Shown: positions 43,715 to 53,291, counted from the stretch's first letter. The stretch is 64,000 bases of DNA from Salinispora cortesiana (GCF_000484695.1 NZ_AXVR01000015.1:1-64000); one strand, 5' to 3'. The notes: generated by a model from the sequence alone, not told the origin. Numbers and translations: made by a program.

Positions 43715-45432
43715 CTACATCCGGTCGGGGGTGGCGATGCCGAGTAGGTACAGGCCCTGCCGGAGGACCCGGGCGGTGAGATCGCAGAGGGCGAGCCGGC
43801 TGTCGCGCACCGCGTCCTCGGCCCGCAGTACCGGGCAGGCTTCGTAGAAGCCGCTGAAGGTGGTGGCGAGGGTGTGCAGGTAGCCGGCGAGCCGGTGGAA
43901 CTGCAGGGTCTGCTCGACGCCGGCCACCACGGTTCCGAAACCCGCCAGTTCGAGGGCGAGGGCGTGTTCGGCCGGGTGCCGGACCGTGATCGGGGCGGGG
44001 GTGAACTGCTCGATCCCGGCCCGGCGAAAGATGGACCGGATCCGGGCGTGGGCGTACTGCACGTACGGGGCGGTGTTGCCGTCGAGGGAGAGCATCCGCT
44101 GCCAGTCGAGGACGTAGTCCTTGTTCCGGTCGGTGGACAGGTCGGCGTACTTGATGGCACCGATGCCGACCGCGCGGGCGACGTCAGCGACCTCCGTCGC
44201 GGAGAGGTCGGGGTTCTTCTGCCGGGCCAACTCGGCGGCCCGGGTCACGGCCTCCTCGAGCAGCCCGACAAGTTTGACCGAGTCACCGGTCCGGCTGCGC
44301 AGCATCCGGCCGTCCGAGCCGAGGATCGAGCCGAAGCCGAGATGCTCGGCCCGCGCCGGTGGGCTCAGCCAGCCGGCCTGCCGCGCGACCGCGTACACCA
44401 GCTCGAAGTGCTGACGCTGCGGCAGGCCGACAACGTAGAGCAACCGGGTCGCGCCGAGATCCTGGGTGCGGTGGCGGATCGCCGCCAAGTCGGTGGCGCC
44501 GTAGCCGTAGCCGCCGTCCCGCTTCCGCACAATGATCGGTAGCGGCTGCCCGTCACGGCCGGTGAAGCCGGCCGGAAAGACGCAGGCGGCGTCGCCGCTC
44601 TCCTGCAGCAGGCCGAGCCGGTCCAGCTCGTCGGTCACCGGGGCGAGCCGGTCGTTGTAGTAACTCTCCCCGCAGAAGTCCTGCTCGGTCAGGAGGACGC
44701 CGAGTTGGTCGTAGACGGTGAGGAAGTACTTCTCCGACTCGGCGACGAGCAGCCGCCACAACCGCAGCGTCAGCTCGTCCCCGCGCTGCAGGGCGACCAC
44801 CCGCCGCCGGGCCCGCTCCGGAACGCGCCGTCGGCGTCGAACTTGGCCCGGGCCGCCTTGTAGAACGAGTCCAGATCCCCGACGGACAACTCGTCGGCAG
44901 CCTCCGACTCACCCAGGTCGAGCAGGTGCTCGATGAGCATCCCGAAGGGGGTGCCCCAGTCACCCAGGTGGTTGGCCTTGATCACGTGGTGCCCGCGCCA
45001 TTCGAGCAGCCGTACGGCGGCGTCACCGATCACGGTCCCCCGCAGGTGCCCGACGTGCATCTCTTTGGCCACGTTCGGGGACGAATAGTCGACAACCACC
45101 GTCTCGGTGGCGGCGTTGGGCGCGACCCCGAGCCGGGTGTCGGCGGCCGCGGTCGACAGCAGCGTGCCGAGTGCCGAGTCGACGACCGTCAGATTGATGA
45201 AACCGGGACCGGACACCGCCACCGCTGAGCAGAGGTCCGCCAACTCCACCTGGCCCAGCACCTCGGCCGCGATGTCCCGGGGCGGGCGACCAAGCCGACG
45301 CGCCAGGGAGAGGGCGGCGTCGCACTGGTAGTCGGCGTGCTGCGACCGCCGCAGAACCGGGTCGACCGGTGCCCCGGCCACCGCCGAGAACGCCGGTGCC
45401 AGCCGGTCCGCCAGCAACTTCTCAAGATTCAT
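43715..45432 (-). pseudogene. argS: arginyl-tRNA synthetase, frameshifted in this sequence
   Basis: Two overlapping frames together make one full ArgRS of about 572 residues. The N-terminal part has the Add-1 domain and the HIGH-equivalent HVGHLRGTVIGD; the C-terminal part has the anticodon-binding domain. They join at about 44817-44823: the first frame reads KFDADGAFRSGPGGG, the second continues with RARRRVVALQRGDELTLRLW. One missing base (for example TTCCGCGAG read as TTCCGGAG) explains the break. Because ArgRS is essential, this is a sequencing error, a programmed shift, or a second argS exists elsewhere. Start ATG 45432 lacks a good ribosome site. Confidence 0.85.
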
Positions 45433-45475
45433 GAAAGGTACGCCAATCTCAGGGGAGCGGATCGACGACCAGGGT

Positions 45476-45499
45476 GTCCGGCGGCTCGATCCGCCGGAC
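45476..45499 (-). terminator. hairpin upstream of argS
   Basis: GTCCGGCGG-ctcgat-CCGCCGGAC, a perfect 9-bp stem, 44 nt upstream of the argS start. Could end the GntR-type gene transcript or act in the argS leader. Confidence 0.45.
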
Positions 45500-45633
45500 A
45501 CGAAGGGTCAACTCAGGCGGTCGAGGACGGTTCGCCGGAGTTCGATGCTGGACACGGGCCGAAACCTACCGAAACTCCGGGCGCACCATCGACCGGTTTC
45601 CGCCCGCGATGTGCCCGGAAGTTGGGCCCGGGA

Positions 45634-46348
45634 CTACCCCCGCTGGTCGTAGTGCAGCTCGTGCCGGTGGCTGCCCTTGATGAGGATCGACACCTCGACC
45701 GGTCTGGCGTCGACCGATCGGATCACCCGTAGCTGGCGGAGCACCGGTACGTACGGCGGCAGGTCAAGCGCTTCGACCTCCTCCGTCGTGGGCATCCGCG
45801 CGCAAACCCGGTCCCGCGTCTGCCGCTGCGGGTACCCCAGATCCGCCAGCACCCGCGGGGCACCACCCGGGATCTTGCGCCGCTCGGCGAGCTCCGTACC
45901 GCTGGCGATGGCCGCCGGGTAGTACGACCAGGACAGCTCGACCGGCTCGTCACCACACATGAGCAGCCGATGCCGTAGGACCGCTCGTTCGCCCGCACCG
46001 ATCCCCAGTTCCCGCGCCACCTCGGCTGGCGGCACCACCTCTGCCACCGAGCGGAGCCGGTAGGCGTACCCGTCGGAGGTGGGAGCGAGGTAAGCCGACG
46101 CCGCCACCACCAGCGGTCGCCTCGGTCGGACGTAGACGCCCTTACCCACCTCGCTGTAAACAGAGCCCTCCGCATTCAGCGCACCGAGGGCACGCTGGAC
46201 TGTCGCGGTGGCAGCGGAGTACTGCTGCACGAGCGTCGGGATCGACGGCAGCGCTGACCCCGGCGGGCAACTCGCCGGACATGATGCGGGATCGCAAGTC
46301 TGCCGCGACCTGCTCATGACGGGGACGGCTGTCGGATCCACTCGCCAT
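45634..46348 (-). pseudogene. GntR-family regulator with UTRA domain, frameshifted in this sequence
   Basis: The N-terminal frame begins MASGSDSRPRHEQVAADLRS and then RIMSGELPAG, the start of a GntR winged helix. The rest of the HTH (SALPSIPTLVQQYSAATATV) and the C-terminal UTRA effector domain (EVARELGIGAGERAVLRHRL and on) are in another frame. The frames meet at a GGGG run at 46258-46261 (minus strand), where one extra G accounts for the break. The ATG at 46348 has GGAG 8 nt upstream. Intact, it would be a HutC-type repressor of about 237 residues; the effector is unknown. Either an indel error or true inactivation. Confidence 0.75.
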
Positions 46349-46504
46349 GTCCGCTGCTCCGCTCCGTCAGTCAATCGCCAGCTCGTACCGGAGGCACCGT
46401 CCATCTGGCTCGAGAGCTGCGCGTCGATATCCTCCCGTACCTGCTTGGGACGATAGCCCACCTCAGCGAGAAGTCGGACGGCCTCGCACGGTTGGCGGGC
46501 GCGG

Positions 46505-47797
46505 TCAGCGTTCCAGGATGGCCGTTACGCCCTGCCCGCCCGCGGCGCAGATCGAGATGAGCCCTCGGCCGCCGCCGCGCTCGTCGAGCAGCTTGGCCAG
46601 GGTCGCCACGATCCGGCCGCCGGTCGCGGCGAACGGGTGCCCGGCGGCCAGCGACGAACCGTTGACGTTGATCCGCTCCGGGTCGATCGCTCCGAGCGGG
46701 GCGTCCAGGCCGAGTCGGTCCTGGCAGAACTCCGGCGACTCCCAGGCGGCCAGGGTGGCCAGCACCTGCGCGGCGAACGCCTCGTGGATCTCGTAGAAGT
46801 CGAAGTCCTGGAGCGTCAGCCCGGCACGGGCCAGCAGCTGGGGCACCGCGTACGCGGGGGCCATCAGCAGCCCCTCCTCGCCGGGTACGAAGTCCACGGC
46901 GGCCGTCTGTGACCAGGTGAACCACGCCTGCACCGGCAGGTTGTGCGCCTGCGCCCACTCTTCACTGGCGAGCAGCACGGTCGACGCGCCGTCGGTCAGC
47001 GGCGACGAGTTGCCGGCGGTCATGGTGGCCTGCTCGGCGTCCGGGCCCTTCGTGCCGAAGACCGGGCGGAGGCTGCCGAGCTTCTCCAGGCTGGTGTCGG
47101 GCCGCAGGTTCTGGTCCCGGGTGAGCCCGAGGTACGGCGTCATCAGGTCGTCGAAGAACCCCCGCTCGTACGCGGCGGCCAGCCGGTGGTGCGACCGCAA
47201 CGCCAGCTCGTCCTGCGCCTGCCGGTCGACCTGCCAACGCAGGGCGGTACGGGCGGCGTGCTCGCCCATGGACAGGCCGGTGCGGGGCTCGGCGTTGCGG
47301 GGAAGCTCCGGCCGGAACGGATGTGAGGGGCGCAGCCGGCTGGCGGTCCGCACCCGCTCCCCGAGGGTCCGGGCACTGTTCAACTTGAGCAGTGTGCGCC
47401 GCATCTGCTCGTTCACGGCGAGCGGCGCGTCCGAGGTGGTGTCGACGCCACCGGCGATACCGACCTCGAGCTGCCCCAGAGCGATCTTGTTGGCGACCAG
47501 GATGGCGGCCTCCAGGCCGGTGCCGCAGGCCTGCTGGATGTCGTAGGCGGGGGTGTGCGGGTCGAGCTTCGAGCCGAGCACCACCTCGCGGGTCAGGTTG
47601 AAGTCCCGGGAGTGCTTCAGCACGGCGCCCGCGACCACCTCGCCGACCCGCTGGCCGGCCAGGCCGTAACGGGCGACCAGCCCGTCGAGGGCCGCGCCGA
47701 GCAGGTCCGCGTTGGACGCCTCGGCGTATCGCGAGTTGGAGCGGGCAAAGGGGATGCGGTTGCCGCCGATGACCGCGACCCGCCGGATGTTCTGCAC
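46505..47797 (-). CDS. acetyl-CoA acyltransferase (thiolase), FadA2-like
   Basis: 430 residues. Thiolytic cleavage of 3-ketoacyl-CoA. The nucleophile Cys is C91 in DIQQACGTGLEAA; the HEAFAAQ His and the C-terminal ICAAGGQG Cys motifs are present, so it should be active. The GTG start at 47797 has GAGGAGG 8 nt upstream. It is divergent from a FabG4-like reductase and MaoC dehydratase, the arrangement of M. tuberculosis fadA2/fabG4/htdX. A palindrome in the 54-nt intergenic region is probably a shared operator. Confidence 0.92.
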   Translation of the reverse strand: MQNIRRVAVIGGNRIPFARSNSRYAEASNADLLGAALDGLVARYGLAGQRVGEVVAGAVLKHSRDFNLTREVVLGSKLDPHTPAYDIQQACGTGLEAAILVANKIALGQLEVGIAGGVDTTSDAPLAVNEQMRRTLLKLNSARTLGERVRTASRLRPSHPFRPELPRNAEPRTGLSMGEHAARTALRWQVDRQAQDELALRSHHRLAAAYERGFFDDLMTPYLGLTRDQNLRPDTSLEKLGSLRPVFGTKGPDAEQATMTAGNSSPLTDGASTVLLASEEWAQAHNLPVQAWFTWSQTAAVDFVPGEEGLLMAPAYAVPQLLARAGLTLQDFDFYEIHEAFAAQVLATLAAWESPEFCQDRLGLDAPLGAIDPERINVNGSSLAAGHPFAATGGRIVATLAKLLDERGGGRGLISICAAGGQGVTAILER

Positions 47798-47827
47798 GTT
47801 TCCCGCCTCCTCTGGGGTTGCTCTCAA

Positions 47828-47843
47828 CCTACTCGCCAGTAGG
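47828..47843. promoter_or_regulatory. operator candidate between the thiolase and FabG4-like genes
   Basis: CCTACT-CGCC-AGTAGG, a perfect 6-bp inverted repeat, centred in the 54-nt divergent region. Its half-site CCTACTCG recurs in the palindrome upstream of the TetR gene at 51552-51581, suggesting one regulator for both. Confidence 0.55.
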
Positions 47844-47851
47844 CTACGCCT

Positions 47852-49207
47852 ATGACCGACAGGTACGCGAGCTTCGTCCAATCAGGGGTCGGCCGGGGGC
47901 TGGTCAAGCGCCTCGGGCTGCCCGACCCGCCCCAACTTCGCCGGTACCGGAGCGGTGACCCCCTCATCCCCGGATCCGTCCTGCTCGGTGCCGCCGCCGG
48001 TGGCCGGCTCGCCGGCAGCATCGGCAAACTCCTGACCGCCGCCGGAGTCGAACTCCGCGACCCGGCCGATATCGCTCCCGGGGCCCGGCTCGGCGCCCTC
48101 GTCTACGACGCCACCGGCATCACCGACTCGACCGCGCTGCGCCAGCTCTACGACTGTCTCCACCCGCATGCCCGCTCGGTGCTGCCCAGCGGTCGGGTGA
48201 TCGTACTTGGTACCCCGCCCGCCGAATGCTCCACGCCTCGGGAGGCCACCGCGCAGCGGGCGCTCGAAGGGTTGACCCGCAGCATCGGCAAGGAGTTCGG
48301 CCGGGGTGTCACCGCCCAGCTGGTCTATGTGACCGACGCCGCCGACCCCGGCACCGCGACCAGCCTCGAGGCCACACTCCGCTTCCTGCTCTCCGGGCGC
48401 TCCGCGTACGTCTCCGGTCAGATGATCCGGGTCGGTGCCGGGCAGGCCGCGCTCCCGGCGGACTGGGACCGCCCGCTGGACGGCCAGGTGGTGCTGGTCA
48501 CCGGTGCGGCGCGGGGGATCGGCGCGGCGCTGGCCCGGGTCCTGGCCCGAGACGGCGCCGAGGTGGTCGCCCTGGACATCCCGGCCGCCGGTGACGAGCT
48601 GGCCAAGGTGGCCAACGACATCGGCGCCACCGCCGTGCAGCTCGACCTCACCGCCCCGGACGCCCCGGCCCGGCTGGCCGATCACCTCTCCGCCCGGCAC
48701 GGCCGGGTTGACGTGGTGGTACACAACGCGGGCATCACCCGGGACCGGACCCTCGGCCGGATGGATGTTGACCGGTGGGACCAGGTGATCGATGTCAACC
48801 TCTCAAGCCAGGAGCGGATCAACGATCTCCTGCTGGAACGCGAGTTGATCCCGGCCGGGGGTCGGATCGTCGCGGTCTCCTCGATCGCCGGGATCGCCGG
48901 CAACCGGGGACAGACCAACTACGCCACCAGCAAGGCCGGCGTGATCGGTCTGGTCGAGTCGCTCGCCCCGGTCCTGGCCGAACGCGGCATCAGCGTCAAC
49001 GCGGTCGCCCCCGGGTTCATCGAGACCCGACTGACCGCCCGGATCCCGCTGGTGCTGCGCGAGGCCGGCCGGCGGATGAACAGCCTCGCCCAGGGCGGCC
49101 TGCCGGTGGATGTCGCCGAGACGATCAGCTGGCTGGCCTGGCCGGCCAGCGGCGCGGTCAGCGGCAACGTGGTCCGGGTCTGCGGCCAGAGCCTGCTGGG
49201 GGCGTGA
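47852..49207 (+). CDS. 3-oxoacyl-ACP/CoA reductase, high-molecular-weight FabG4-like
   Basis: 451 residues, longer than normal FabG because of an N-terminal flavodoxin-like domain (about residues 1-205) as in mycobacterial FabG4. The C-terminal SDR domain has the NAD(P) motif VLVTGAARGIGAALARVL and catalytic Ser and Tyr-x3-Lys (VSSIAGIAGNRGQTNYATSK). Reduces 3-ketoacyl-CoA or -ACP. The stop overlaps the ATG of the MaoC dehydratase (TGATG), so the two act in sequence. Confidence 0.92.
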   Translation: MTDRYASFVQSGVGRGLVKRLGLPDPPQLRRYRSGDPLIPGSVLLGAAAGGRLAGSIGKLLTAAGVELRDPADIAPGARLGALVYDATGITDSTALRQLYDCLHPHARSVLPSGRVIVLGTPPAECSTPREATAQRALEGLTRSIGKEFGRGVTAQLVYVTDAADPGTATSLEATLRFLLSGRSAYVSGQMIRVGAGQAALPADWDRPLDGQVVLVTGAARGIGAALARVLARDGAEVVALDIPAAGDELAKVANDIGATAVQLDLTAPDAPARLADHLSARHGRVDVVVHNAGITRDRTLGRMDVDRWDQVIDVNLSSQERINDLLLERELIPAGGRIVAVSSIAGIAGNRGQTNYATSKAGVIGLVESLAPVLAERGISVNAVAPGFIETRLTARIPLVLREAGRRMNSLAQGGLPVDVAETISWLAWPASGAVSGNVVRVCGQSLLGA

Positions 49208-50100
49208 TGGGAGGTCCGCAGGAGCCGTCCGACGCCGGGCAGACCACCCGGTCCCGCGTTCAGCTGGCAGCGCTGCCGGCGGTCGGGGCGCTCTACCGAC
49301 GGGCACTGCTCGGCGCGCTGCCCGGGACCGGGTCCCGGCGGGCCGAGCAGCCCCCGGCGGTCGAGTTGGGGGTGGCCGGAATCGCCGTCGACCGGGGGCG
49401 TCTCGCCGACTACGACCGGGTCTGTGGATTCCGGCTCACCGACCGACTGCCGGCGACGTTCCCGCACGTCCTGGGTTTCCCACTGGCGCTGCGCCTGATG
49501 ACCGCGCCAGACTTCCCGATCCCGCTCGCCGGCGTGGTCCACGTCGGCAACCGGATCACCGTCCACCGCCCGATCGACGCCGCCGAGACGCTCGACTTCG
49601 TCGCGTACGCGACGAACCTGCGCCCGCACGACCGGGGCCGGCAGATCGACGTGGTTCTGGTGGGTGCCGTCGGCGGGGCGGAGGTCTGGCGTGGTGTCTC
49701 CACCTACCTGGGCCGGGAACAGACCTCCGGCGGTGGCGAACGAGCCAACCGGGGTGACCAGCCCCCGGCACCGCGCGCCGGGGCACACTGGCGCGTCGGG
49801 CGCCAGCTCGGGCCCGCCTACGCCCGGGTCTCCGGCGACCACAACCCGATCCACACCTCTTGGCTCGGCGCGCGGCTCTTCGGCTTCCGGCGCCCGATCG
49901 CGCACGGTATGTGGAGCAAGGCCCGCTGCCTGGCCGCGCTGGAGCCACGGCTGCCGGATGCGTACACCGTTGACGTGGCGTTCAAGCTGCCGGTGCCGCT
50001 GCCCGGCACCGTCGCCTTCGGCAGCACCTCGGCGGGCGACTTCGCGCTGCGCGACCTGCGGGGCCGCCCCCACCTCCTCGGCACGCTCCGGGAGCAGTGA
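49207..50100 (+). CDS. MaoC-like (R)-specific enoyl-CoA dehydratase
   Basis: 297 residues with two hot-dog halves. The hydratase-2 motif YARVSGDHNPIHTSWLGARL near residue 200 carries the catalytic Asp-His pair; the first half (DFPIPLAGVVHVGNRITVHR) is the degenerate one, as in HtdX-type proteins. Dehydrates or hydrates 3-hydroxyacyl-CoA next to the FabG4-like reductase, with which it is translationally coupled. Confidence 0.9.
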   Translation: MGGPQEPSDAGQTTRSRVQLAALPAVGALYRRALLGALPGTGSRRAEQPPAVELGVAGIAVDRGRLADYDRVCGFRLTDRLPATFPHVLGFPLALRLMTAPDFPIPLAGVVHVGNRITVHRPIDAAETLDFVAYATNLRPHDRGRQIDVVLVGAVGGAEVWRGVSTYLGREQTSGGGERANRGDQPPAPRAGAHWRVGRQLGPAYARVSGDHNPIHTSWLGARLFGFRRPIAHGMWSKARCLAALEPRLPDAYTVDVAFKLPVPLPGTVAFGSTSAGDFALRDLRGRPHLLGTLREQ

Positions 50101-50169
50101 GGGCGCCCTCATCCTTCCTTTTGTAGCAGAAGAGCCCCCTTTCCATACCGGCACCCCGAGCATGAGGAG

Positions 50170-50787
50170 ATGGAGTCCGCGCTCGACCTGCTGCGGCAGC
50201 TGATCACCTCACCCGTGGTGTATCTGCTGCTGTTCGCGCTCACCGCGGTCGACGCGGTCGTCCCGATGGTGCCGGCCGAGACGGCGGTGATCACCGCAGC
50301 GGTGCTGGTCAGCGGCGACGTACCGGAGCTGGCGGGGATCTGGGCCGTCGCCGCCCTCGGCGCACTGGCCGGCGACCACGCCTCGTACGTGATCGGACGG
50401 GGCGGCGGCGCACGGCGGCTGGCGAGATTGCCGGCGCAGAGTCGGCGGAGAGCCAGTTCGGAGTGGGCCCGACGGGCGTTGTATCGCCGGGGCGGATTTG
50501 TCCTCACCACCGCCCGCTACCTCCCCGGCGGACGAACGGCGGTGACCCTCACGATGGGCGCGGTGCGCTATCCACTGCGGTCGTTCCTGCTCTTTGACGC
50601 GATCGGCGCGGGGAGTTGGGCGTTGTACAGCGTGCTGCTGGGCCACTTCGGCGGGCTGGCGTTCCAGCAGGAGCCGCTGCTTGGCGTGCTCGCCGGCCTG
50701 ACCCTGTCGGTCGCGGTGACCGGCCTGCTGGAGTTGACCCGGCGGCTACGCCGGCGCTCGCGCCGCCGGGCCGCCGCCCGTCAGTGA
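50170..50787 (+). CDS. DedA-family membrane protein (first)
   Basis: 205 residues with four or five membrane segments. Family features: VVPMVPAETAVITAAVL (E/P motif of the reentrant loop), GDHASYVIGRGGGARR and the GG-R motif ALYRRGGFVLTTARYLPGGR. DedA proteins act in lipid scrambling or transport (undecaprenyl phosphate recycling) and in membrane homeostasis. The start at 50170 has GGAG directly before it, so another start is possible. A second member is at 63039. Confidence 0.82.
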   Translation: MESALDLLRQLITSPVVYLLLFALTAVDAVVPMVPAETAVITAAVLVSGDVPELAGIWAVAALGALAGDHASYVIGRGGGARRLARLPAQSRRRASSEWARRALYRRGGFVLTTARYLPGGRTAVTLTMGAVRYPLRSFLLFDAIGAGSWALYSVLLGHFGGLAFQQEPLLGVLAGLTLSVAVTGLLELTRRLRRRSRRRAAARQ

Positions 50788-50880
50788 TCAAGTACGCCAC
50801 CCCTTCGGTGACCGAGACCGCCGCCCGTCGGTGACCAGGGCTGCCGCCACGTCGGTGCCGACCGCGACCCGGAGGGCGCG

Positions 50881-51549
50881 TCAGGAGGGGGCTTCTCCCC
50901 GCCGGTTGGGCGGGCGCCAGGTGGTCCCGGCGAGCAGTTGGGCAGCGCCGACCCACGCGACGTTCATCATCCGGGTCGCGGTCTGCTCCGGGTCCGCCTC
51001 CGGGTGATCGACCAGCCAGTCGGCGACTGACTCGGTCGCGCCGACCAGGGCGTACGCGACGACCTCCAGCTCGGTCTCGGTCACCTCGCGCCCCTCGCTG
51101 CGCAGGGTGTGTTCGAGCATCCCGGCGACGACCTCGACGATCCGTAGCCGCAGGGCGGTGAGCTCGCCGGCGAATGGCTGCTCGCCCCGGGCCTGCCGGT
51201 AAAGCACCGCCCAGCCGTCGCGGTGCGCGCCGACGAAGCCGAGGAAAGCTTGCAGACTCCGCCAGAGCCGCTCGTCGGCTGACAGGTCGGGGGCGACGAC
51301 GTCGGCGATGGCCTGCATCATCCGGGTGCCCTCGCGGTGCAGGCAGGCGACGAAGAGCTCCTCCTTGGTGCCCAGATACGCGTAGACCATCGGTTTGGAG
51401 ATGCCGGCGTCGTCGGCGATCTCATCCATGCTGGCCCCGTGGTAGCCCCGCCGGGAGAAGACCTTTACTGCGGCATCGAGCATCTGTTGCTCGCGGACGG
51501 CTCGGGGCAGACGGCGGAAGGTGGGGGTACTGGACACCCTTGCGAGCAT
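50881..51549 (-). CDS. TetR-family transcriptional regulator
   Basis: 222 residues. N-terminal HTH: REQQMLDAAVKVFSRRGYHG, then ASMDEIADDAGISKPMVYAY, then LGTKEELFVACL, the classic TetR DNA-binding domain; the C-terminal helical domain would bind an effector, perhaps an acyl-CoA given the neighbours. It is divergent from the SCP2 gene. A 30-bp inverted repeat lies only 2 nt upstream of its ATG, so autoregulation and control of the SCP2 - acyl-CoA dehydrogenase pair is likely. A GTG at 51537 is an alternative start. Confidence 0.9.
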   Translation of the reverse strand: MLARVSSTPTFRRLPRAVREQQMLDAAVKVFSRRGYHGASMDEIADDAGISKPMVYAYLGTKEELFVACLHREGTRMMQAIADVVAPDLSADERLWRSLQAFLGFVGAHRDGWAVLYRQARGEQPFAGELTALRLRIVEVVAGMLEHTLRSEGREVTETELEVVAYALVGATESVADWLVDHPEADPEQTATRMMNVAWVGAAQLLAGTTWRPPNRRGEAPS

Positions 51550-51551
51550 AC

Positions 51552-51581
51552 CTACTCGTGCGTAGGGTTACGCGCGAGTAG
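51552..51581. promoter_or_regulatory. TetR operator candidate
   Basis: A 13-bp inverted repeat CTACTCGTGCGTA / TACGCGCGAGTAG with one mismatch, spacer of 4 nt, in the 55-nt region between tetR and the SCP2 gene. Size and position fit a TetR-dimer site repressing both directions. Confidence 0.7.
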
Positions 51582-51604
51582 TCAATTTCCGGAAGGTGCG
51601 CCCC

Positions 51605-52057
51605 ATGACTGACTTCGACCCGGCCAAGTTCGCCAACGTCGGCCCCAAGGAGTTCGCGCAGCTGGTCAAGTCCACCCCCGACGGCAAGATCGCCGAGGTG
51701 ATGTCGGGCGACCTCCGCGGCAAGGTCCTCGACGAGGTCTTCGGCCGGATGCCGCAGCTGTTCCGCGCCGACCGGGCGGGCTCGACCAACACGGTCATCC
51801 ACTGGAACATCACCGGCGGTCCCGGCGGCAGCACCGACACCTACGAGGTGGTCATCGCCGACGGCGCCTGCACCGTCAACCAGACCTCCCAGCACGACCC
51901 GAAGCTGAGCCTCACCCTGGGCCCGGTGGAGTTCCTCAAGACCGTCTCCGGTGGCGCCAACCCGGTCATGATGTTCATGAGCGGCAAGTTGAAGGCCAAG
52001 GGCGATCTGGGGTTGGCCGCCAACATCGCGAACCTCTTCGACATTCCCAAGGCCTGA
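51605..52057 (+). CDS. SCP2 sterol-binding domain protein
   Basis: 150 residues. An SCP2 fold: N-terminal helices (EFAQLVKSTPDGKIAEVMSG), a strand region with NTVIHWNITGGPGGSTDTYE, and a C-terminal KLKAKGDLGLAANIANLF segment matching SCP2 ends. Binds fatty-acyl or steroid ligands in other systems. The first gene of a pair with an acyl-CoA dehydrogenase 2 nt downstream, so a role in acyl-CoA handling is likely. ATG 51605 has AAGG about 9 nt upstream. Confidence 0.9.
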   Translation: MTDFDPAKFANVGPKEFAQLVKSTPDGKIAEVMSGDLRGKVLDEVFGRMPQLFRADRAGSTNTVIHWNITGGPGGSTDTYEVVIADGACTVNQTSQHDPKLSLTLGPVEFLKTVSGGANPVMMFMSGKLKAKGDLGLAANIANLFDIPKA

Positions 52058-52059
52058 CA

Positions 52060-53274
52060 GTGGCCGAGTTCTCGCTCGATCTGACCGAGGAGCAGCGGGA
52101 CCTTCGTGACTGGGTGCACGGCTTCGCCAGCGAGGTCGTCCGCCCAGCTGCGGCCGAGTGGGACGCGCGGGAGGAGACCCCGTGGCCGATCATCCAGGAA
52201 GCGGCCAAGGTCGGCCTCTACGGCTTCGAGTTCCTCGCGACCTGCTGGGGCGACCCCAGCGGCCTCTCCCTGCCGATCGCCTGTGAGGAACTCTTCTGGG
52301 GCGACTCCGGCATCGGCCTGAGCATCTTCGGCACCGGCCTCGCCGTGGCCGCCATCTACGGCACCGGCACCCCGGAGCAGCTGATGGAGTGGGTGCCGCA
52401 GTGCTTCGGCGACCTCGACTCCCCCGCCGTGGCGGCGTTCTGCACCAGCGAACCCGAGGCGGGCTCCGATGTCGGCGCGATGCGCACCCGCGCGGTCTAC
52501 GACGAGGCCACCGACGAGTGGATACTCAACGGCCAGAAGTCGTACGCGACCAACGGCGGAATCGCCGGCGTGCACGTGGTCACCGCCTCGGTCGACCCGG
52601 AGCTCGGCTCCCGCGGGCAGGCGGCGTTCGTCGTACCGCCGGGCACCCCCGGGCTCGCCGCGACCCGCAAGCTCCGCAAGCTGGGCCTACGCGCGTCAAA
52701 CACCGCCGATGTCTTCCTCGACGACGTCCGGGTACCCGGCCGCTGCCTGCTCGGCGGCAAGGACGCGCTGGACGAACGGCTCGCCCGGGCCCGCTCCGGA
52801 CGGCGGGCCTCCTCCCAGGCGGCGATGCGTACGTTCGAGCTCTCCCGGCCGACCGTCGGCGCGCAGGCGATCGGGGTGGCCCGGGCCGCCTACGAGTACG
52901 CACTGGACTACGCGAAGGAACGGGTCCAGTTCGGGCGACCGATCATCGAGAACCAGGCGGTGGCCTTCGCGCTGGCCGACATGAAGATGGAGATCGACGC
53001 CGCCCGGCTGCTGGTCTGGCGCGCCTCCTGGATGGGGCGCAACAACCGGGCCTTCACCGCCGGCGAGGGCTCGATGTCCAAGCTGAAGGCCAGCGAGGTC
53101 GCGGTCAGCGCGACCGAGAAGGCCGTGCAGTTGCTCGGCGGTGCCGGCTTCCTCCGCGACCACCCGGTCGAGCGGTGGTACCGAGACGCCAAGATCTACA
53201 CCATCTTCGAAGGCACCTCCGAGATCCAGCGGCTCGTCGTCGCCCGCGCCATCTCCGGCGTCCAGATCCGCTGA
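52060..53274 (+). CDS. acyl-CoA dehydrogenase
   Basis: 404 residues, FAD-dependent. The FAD/substrate motif AFCTSEPEAGSDVGAMRT and, near the end, YRDAKIYTIFEGTSEIQRLV (with the catalytic-Glu region, here FEGTSEIQ) are complete. Performs the first step of beta-oxidation. It starts with GTG 2 nt after the SCP2 stop; AAGG in the end of the SCP2 gene serves as ribosome site. Likely under the TetR-type regulator. Confidence 0.93.
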   Translation: MAEFSLDLTEEQRDLRDWVHGFASEVVRPAAAEWDAREETPWPIIQEAAKVGLYGFEFLATCWGDPSGLSLPIACEELFWGDSGIGLSIFGTGLAVAAIYGTGTPEQLMEWVPQCFGDLDSPAVAAFCTSEPEAGSDVGAMRTRAVYDEATDEWILNGQKSYATNGGIAGVHVVTASVDPELGSRGQAAFVVPPGTPGLAATRKLRKLGLRASNTADVFLDDVRVPGRCLLGGKDALDERLARARSGRRASSQAAMRTFELSRPTVGAQAIGVARAAYEYALDYAKERVQFGRPIIENQAVAFALADMKMEIDAARLLVWRASWMGRNNRAFTAGEGSMSKLKASEVAVSATEKAVQLLGGAGFLRDHPVERWYRDAKIYTIFEGTSEIQRLVVARAISGVQIR

Positions 53275-53291
53275 CCCGCGGCGGGCTCTCC

